Shown here: in pieces, positions 14,833 through 18,292 of the stretch
Position numbering within the stretch: position 1 is the stretch's first letter
Layout: every line of letters starts with the position of its first letter
NCBI GenBank assembly: GCA_937974845.1
Contig: CALJVC010000036.1
Location: forward strand, 1-18,292
Source: an uncultured Pseudogracilibacillus sp.
Lineage (GTDB): Bacteria; Bacillota; Bacilli; Bacillales; Amphibacillaceae
DNA: 18,292 nt
Direction: 5' to 3'
The notes under the pieces: generated by a model
Databases searched by the model: none
The model's input: only the letters and a program-made list of their open reading frames with translations
What the model was told of the DNA's origin: nothing
Translations under genes and position numbers: made by a program

Positions 14833-15441
14833 ATGTATACGTTAGCTTATTATGTAGTACATTTTGTATTCAGCCTATTTGGCCGTTTGAAAGTGTTCGA
14901 TAAAGAAAAACTTCCTGAAGAGGAAGGGTATATTTTAGCCTGTACCCATACCGGTTGGGTTGATATCCTGTGGCTAGGGATTGCTATCTACCCGACCCCT
15001 ATTCATTTCATGGCTAAAAAGGAACTATTTGAAAATGGCTTTGTTCGTTGGTTGATTACTACCTTAAATGCTTTTCCCGTTGATCGGGAAAATCCCGGGC
15101 CTAGTTCGATTAAAATTCCTAGAAAACTATTGAAAGAAGATAAGGTTGTTGGTATTTTCCCTAGCGGAACCCGGACGACAGAGGATGTGCCATTAAAACG
15201 GGGGGCAGCGACTATCGCCCTTCATGCAAAAGCACCGATTGTTCCAGCTGCCTATATCGGCCCGAACAATTTCAAAGAAATTTTCCAAAGAAAAAAGCCG
15301 AGAATTATTTTTGGCGATCCATTATACATTGATCCTTCTTTATCGCGCCGGGAAGCGCAAGAAGATTTAGCGAACCGGTTAGATCATGCGTTAAAACAAT
15401 TACAGCTAGAATTAGAGGAAAAGATAACGAAAAGTAAGTAG
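14833..15441 (+). CDS. plsC: 1-acyl-sn-glycerol-3-phosphate acyltransferase (PlsC family)
   Basis: A membrane-associated acyltransferase of the LPLAT family that should acylate lysophosphatidic acid to phosphatidic acid. The 202 residues show the catalytic HX4D motif at H39-D44 (THTGWVD), a substrate-binding FPVDRENPGPSS segment (81-92), FPSGTR (109-114), where many family members have FPEGTR, and PIVPAAYIG later. The N-terminal 1-19 is hydrophobic and may bind the membrane. The ATG follows GAGAGG, 42 bases after glmM, with a strong terminator after the gene, so it probably ends the cdaA operon. The acyl acceptor is inferred from the family; another lysolipid is possible. Confidence 0.85.
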   Translation: MYTLAYYVVHFVFSLFGRLKVFDKEKLPEEEGYILACTHTGWVDILWLGIAIYPTPIHFMAKKELFENGFVRWLITTLNAFPVDRENPGPSSIKIPRKLLKEDKVVGIFPSGTRTTEDVPLKRGAATIALHAKAPIVPAAYIGPNNFKEIFQRKKPRIIFGDPLYIDPSLSRREAQEDLANRLDHALKQLQLELEEKITKSK

Positions 15442-15462
15442 AAGGTTTCATATGAAGTACGG

Positions 15463-15512
15463 CGGGCTAAGTAAGGTAGATATCCTTACTTAGCCCGTTC
15501 TTTCTTCTTTAG
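15463..15512 (+). terminator. Terminator of the cdaA-cdaR-glmM-plsC operon
   Basis: CGGGCTAAGTAAGG (15463-15476) pairs perfectly over 14 bases with CCTTACTTAGCCCG (15484-15497), loop of seven, followed by the pyrimidine run TTCTTTCTTCTTT. Confidence 0.88.
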
Positions 15513-15557
15513 AACTTTTCATGCCTATATTTATCCTGTGCCTATAGACTAGGCTAC

Positions 15558-15611
15558 TTGACCAGTTGCAGGGAAGGAATTATCCTTGGTAAAATATATG
15601 TAAGCGTTGCA
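15558..15611 (+). promoter_or_regulatory. glpK promoter and CcpA (cre)-like site
   Basis: An extended -10 TGGTAAAAT (15587-15595) lies 18 bases after TTGCAG (15566-15571); a second candidate is TTGACC (15558-15563) with TATCCT (15581-15586). TGTAAGCGTTGCA (15599-15611) resembles the catabolite-responsive element, one base short of the 14-base consensus, and overlaps the predicted transcription start, a usual place for CcpA repression. A short inverted repeat GCCTA-N5-TAGGC lies upstream at 15540-15554. I see no antiterminator structure of the GlpP type. Confidence 0.55.
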
Positions 15612-15634
15612 GAAGGGAAAGAAAGGATAATACA

Positions 15635-17131
15635 ATGGAAAAACGATATATTTTAGCAATTGATCAAGGGACGACGAGTTCCCGGGCTATTTTATTTAAC
15701 CGTGAAGGAGAAATTGCAGGAATCGCCCAACAAGAGTTTGAGCAATTTTTCCCTAAACCTGGTTGGGTAGAACATGATGCGAATGAAATTTGGACTTCGA
15801 CCCTCGCTTGTATTGCAGAGGTGTTTCGAATAGCCGATGTGCAACCTGCGGAGGTAGCTAGTATCGGTATCACGAACCAACGGGAGACGACGATCGTATG
15901 GGAAAAGGCCACCGGTCGACCGGTCCATAAGGCGATTGTTTGGCAGTCCCGTCAATCCGAACCTCTATGTGAAAGATTACGAAAGGAGGGTTATGAACCG
16001 CTGTTTCGAGAAAAAACAGGCCTGCTTATCGACCCTTATTTTTCCGGTACAAAGGTAAGGTGGATCCTCGACCATGTGCCTGGTGCCCGAAAAAAGGCAG
16101 AAAGAGGCGAGCTTCTTTTCGGTACTGTTGATACTTGGTTAATTTATCGTTTATCTGGAGGCAAGGTGCATGTGACGGATTATTCGAATGCCTCCCGAAC
16201 CTTAATGTATAATATTCATGACTTAGACTGGGATGAAGAACTGTTGGAGATTTTACAAGTTCCACGCTCTATGTTACCTGAAGTACGGTCTTCTTCCGAA
16301 ATATATGCAGAAACGGTTAGCCATCACTTTTTTGGTTATGAGGTGCCGATTGCTGGGATTGCTGGAGATCAGCAGGCTGCGCTCTTTGGCCAAGCATGCT
16401 TTGAAAAAGGTATGGCGAAAAATACATACGGGACTGGCTGTTTTATGTTGATGAATACGGGTTCGCAGGCTGTAAAATCGAACAACGGCCTACTAACAAC
16501 GATCGCTTGGGGCTTGGATGGAAAGGTAGAATATGCTTTAGAAGGAAGTGTCTTTATTGCTGGTTCTGCCATACAATGGCTTCGGGATGGTTTGAAAATG
16601 ATCGAGAACTCTGCTGAGAGTGAAACCCAGGCTTTAAAAGTCACCTCTACCGAAGGAGTCTATATGGTGCCTGCCTTTGTCGGTTTAGGAACTCCTTATT
16701 GGGATAGTGATGCCCGGGGAGCGATCTTCGGATTGACCCGGGGAACGACGAAGGAGCATATTATTCGGGCTACGCTAGAGTCTTTAGCCTATCAAACGAA
16801 GGATGTTCTCGATGCGATGGTTCTTGATTCCTCCATCGATTTAACGTCCTTGAGGGTAGATGGAGGAGCTGTTAGCAATGGTTTTCTTATGCAGTTTCAG
16901 AGCGATTTATTAGGCGTTCCGGTTGATCGTCCGGTGATTCAAGAAACTACTGCCCTCGGTGCAGCCTATTTAGCTGGTCTAGCCGTCGGTTTTTGGTCTA
17001 GCAAGGAAGAAATCGTACAACTGTGGAAAAAGGATGTAACCTTTACGCCTCAGATGGCTGAAAAGAAGCGCCAGACTTTGTATGCCGGATGGAAAAAAGC
17101 TGTGGAAGCAACCCGAACCTTTAAGCCCTAG
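15635..17131 (+). CDS. glpK: Glycerol kinase
   Basis: GlpK phosphorylates glycerol to sn-glycerol-3-phosphate, trapping glycerol in the cell and supplying glycolysis and phospholipid synthesis. The 498 residues are full length for the FGGY family: the N-terminal ATP-binding DQGTTSSRAILF (10-21), NQRETT (81-86), the substrate region GTVDTWLIYRLSG (about 163-175) and the signature GLGTPYWDSDARGAIFGLTRG (about 350-370). A histidine-containing SHHFFG segment near residue 230 corresponds to the loop phosphorylated by HPr of the PTS in Gram-positive GlpK, suggesting activation by PTS. The ATG follows GAAAGGA. No glpF, glpD or glpP is adjacent; plsC, which uses glycerol-3-phosphate-derived lipid, lies upstream in another operon. 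Confidence 0.96.
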   Translation: MEKRYILAIDQGTTSSRAILFNREGEIAGIAQQEFEQFFPKPGWVEHDANEIWTSTLACIAEVFRIADVQPAEVASIGITNQRETTIVWEKATGRPVHKAIVWQSRQSEPLCERLRKEGYEPLFREKTGLLIDPYFSGTKVRWILDHVPGARKKAERGELLFGTVDTWLIYRLSGGKVHVTDYSNASRTLMYNIHDLDWDEELLEILQVPRSMLPEVRSSSEIYAETVSHHFFGYEVPIAGIAGDQQAALFGQACFEKGMAKNTYGTGCFMLMNTGSQAVKSNNGLLTTIAWGLDGKVEYALEGSVFIAGSAIQWLRDGLKMIENSAESETQALKVTSTEGVYMVPAFVGLGTPYWDSDARGAIFGLTRGTTKEHIIRATLESLAYQTKDVLDAMVLDSSIDLTSLRVDGGAVSNGFLMQFQSDLLGVPVDRPVIQETTALGAAYLAGLAVGFWSSKEEIVQLWKKDVTFTPQMAEKKRQTLYAGWKKAVEATRTFKP

Positions 17132-17153
17132 GTGAACATTTCTTCTTAAATCA

Positions 17154-17182
17154 TTTACAATCGGTAAGAAACTATGTAAAAT
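17154..17182 (+). promoter_or_regulatory. Promoter of dhaL-dhaM
   Basis: TTTACA (17154-17159), a 17-base spacer and TAAAAT (17177-17182) form a good housekeeping promoter in the 120-base gap after glpK. No clear terminator ends glpK, so read-through from glpK is possible too. Confidence 0.65.
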
Positions 17183-17251
17183 AATGCTTGTTCCTATAGA
17201 AATAGAGTTAGCTAAGCCATCGGTTTTGGTAGAGGATGAGGAGGCCGTTGT

Positions 17252-17881
17252 ATGGATTTTCAAAAAGAGGACGCAGTAAATTGGATTAAAAAAATGACTG
17301 ACAAAGTGACGCTCAATAAACATTATTTAACCGCCCTAGATACCCAAATTGGTGATGGTGATCACGGCGATAATATCGTAAGAGGTTTTCATTCGGTGTC
17401 ACAATTGCTTCATAATGCGAAGGAAGAGGAGTTAGCTACGGTTGCGCAAGTCCTTCGAGAAAGTGCCAAAGTCCTCTTAACGACTGTCAGTGGTGCCTCC
17501 GGTACTTTATATGCTACGGCCTTTTTACGGATGGCCTATGTTTTTGAGCATAAAGAGCGCATCGATCATCGTGCCTTTACAGAAGCAATCCATGAAGCGG
17601 TCAAGGGAATCCAAGAACGAGGGAATGTAAAATATGGCGAAAAAACTTTGCTCGATGTCTGGATTGCTCTAGCGAATTTATTTCAAACTTCCAAAGGCTT
17701 CCCCCAGGCGGCGCAGATTGAACAAAGTGCGAAAAGGGCAATGGAAAGAACGAAGGCTTCCCTAGCGAAGAAAGGAAAGGCGGCCTTATATGAAGAGAAC
17801 TCGTTAGGCCATATCGATCCTGGCGCAGCTTCAACCTATTATTTATTCGCTTCTTTGGCGGAAGTATGTGAGGAGAAATAA
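17252..17881 (+). CDS. dhaL: Dihydroxyacetone kinase ADP-binding subunit DhaL
   Basis: DhaL carries ADP as a bound cofactor; it accepts phosphate from DhaM and passes it to dihydroxyacetone held on DhaK. The 209 residues cover the whole DhaL (Dak2) domain. D30, D35 and D37 in LDTQIGDGDHG match the magnesium ligands of Escherichia coli DhaL. SGASGTLYATAF (80-91), YGEKTLLDVW (about 128-137) and LGHIDPGAAS (about 189-198) are further nucleotide-site motifs. The ATG follows GAGGAGG. It lies 120 bases after glpK behind its own promoter; dhaM follows with only one base between the dhaL stop codon and its start. DhaK is not in the window, so the reaction partner must be encoded elsewhere or downstream. 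Confidence 0.93.
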   Translation: MDFQKEDAVNWIKKMTDKVTLNKHYLTALDTQIGDGDHGDNIVRGFHSVSQLLHNAKEEELATVAQVLRESAKVLLTTVSGASGTLYATAFLRMAYVFEHKERIDHRAFTEAIHEAVKGIQERGNVKYGEKTLLDVWIALANLFQTSKGFPQAAQIEQSAKRAMERTKASLAKKGKAALYEENSLGHIDPGAASTYYLFASLAEVCEEK

Positions 17882-17882
17882 G

Positions 17883-18281
17883 ATGGAACCAAAAGTAAAT
17901 ATCATGCTTATATCCCATAGCCGTGATATCGCGAAGGGTTTGAAAGCATTGATCACCCAAATAGCTCCGACAGTACCAGTCTTAGCTATCGGTGGCAATC
18001 GTGAGGGAGGCTTAGGGACGGATATGGAAATGATTTCTGAAGCCTTAGATGGGGTTAGGGATCAAGGCCATACGTTAATTTTTTACGATATGGGTAGTGC
18101 CAAGATGAATGCCGATCTCGTCCTGGAACTAAAGGGCTTGCAGACGGTTGAGATCGTCGAAGCTCCCTTTGTCGAAGGGGCGTACTTAGCTGCGGTGAAG
18201 GCAAGCATTGGTAAAACAGCTCAAGAAATAAAATTAGATTTAGAGAGAAACTTTCCGAACTTTTTACAAACAGGAGAATAG
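17883..18281 (+). CDS. dhaM: PTS-dependent dihydroxyacetone kinase phosphotransferase subunit DhaM
   Basis: DhaM is a mannose-type EIIA-like protein that takes phosphate from HPr and gives it to the ADP on DhaL. The 132 residues contain the single EIIA-like domain, without the HPr and EI parts fused in Escherichia coli. The phosphorylated histidine is H12 in MLISHSRDIAKG, and GGNREGGLGTDMEMI (37-51) and DMGSAKMNADL fit the family. The ATG at 17883 is preferred because AGGAG, overlapping the end of dhaL, lies seven bases upstream; an in-frame ATG at 17868 has no such site. The gene ends 11 bases before the window edge, so a third operon gene such as dhaK could follow. Confidence 0.92.
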   Translation: MEPKVNIMLISHSRDIAKGLKALITQIAPTVPVLAIGGNREGGLGTDMEMISEALDGVRDQGHTLIFYDMGSAKMNADLVLELKGLQTVEIVEAPFVEGAYLAAVKASIGKTAQEIKLDLERNFPNFLQTGE

Positions 18282-18292
18282 AAGATTTAAAA

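Noticed and set aside
17868..17882. An ATG five codons upstream for dhaM, overlapping dhaL
   Set aside because: No ribosome binding site precedes it; AGGAG within this stretch points to the ATG at 17883.

Overview
The window looks like a chromosomal segment from a low-GC Gram-positive bacterium of the order Bacillales. The proteins resemble Bacillus/Staphylococcus families throughout: NadA/NadC/NifS/NiaR, FabI, RocF-type arginase, and the CdaA-CdaR-GlmM set. Ribosome binding sites are strong AGGAGG types, several starts are TTG or GTG, and intrinsic terminators are abundant. It is not a typical Bacillus: isoprenoids are made by the mevalonate route, and arginase lies directly before cdaA with no sigW-rsiW between them, an order known from Staphylococcus. 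I cannot name the genus. No insertion sequence, prophage, CRISPR array or other mobile element is visible.

Layout. (1) 1-262: the 3' end of a 5S rRNA gene, then tRNA-fMet and tRNA-Asp and a terminator, i.e. the tail of an rRNA operon. (2) 273-4100: an NAD locus. nadC-nadA on the minus strand diverge from nifS-niaR on the plus strand; the shared promoter region carries TGACATAT-type repeats that are candidate NiaR sites. nadB, usual in the Bacillus locus, is absent. (3) 4100-4940: fabI, minus strand, converging on niaR across a bidirectional terminator. (4) 5001-5524: a promoter, tRNA-Glu, -Thr, -Tyr and -Gln, and a strong terminator. (5) 5586-10128: a mevalonate operon, mvaA-mvk-mvaD-pmk, covering HMG-CoA to isopentenyl diphosphate; HMG-CoA synthase and isopentenyl-diphosphate isomerase are not in the window. 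(6) 10149-11160: rocF (arginase) with its own promoter and terminator. (7) 11280-15510: cdaA-cdaR-glmM-plsC, joining cyclic di-AMP synthesis, the first committed step toward cell-wall amino sugars and phosphatidic acid synthesis. (8) 15558-18281: glpK with a CcpA-like site, then dhaL and dhaM behind their own promoter, without dhaK in the window.

Functionally this is core metabolism: NAD, fatty acid, isoprenoid, wall and lipid precursors, plus arginine and glycerol/dihydroxyacetone use. I do not see a clear new multi-gene system. The points worth a second look are the missing nadB and dhaK, mvaA placed at the head of the mevalonate kinase operon, an attenuator-like hairpin inside that operon, several unexplained inverted repeats in intergenic regions (around 5240, 5550, 10165, 11230 and 15547), and the low fraction of tRNA genes that encode CCA.
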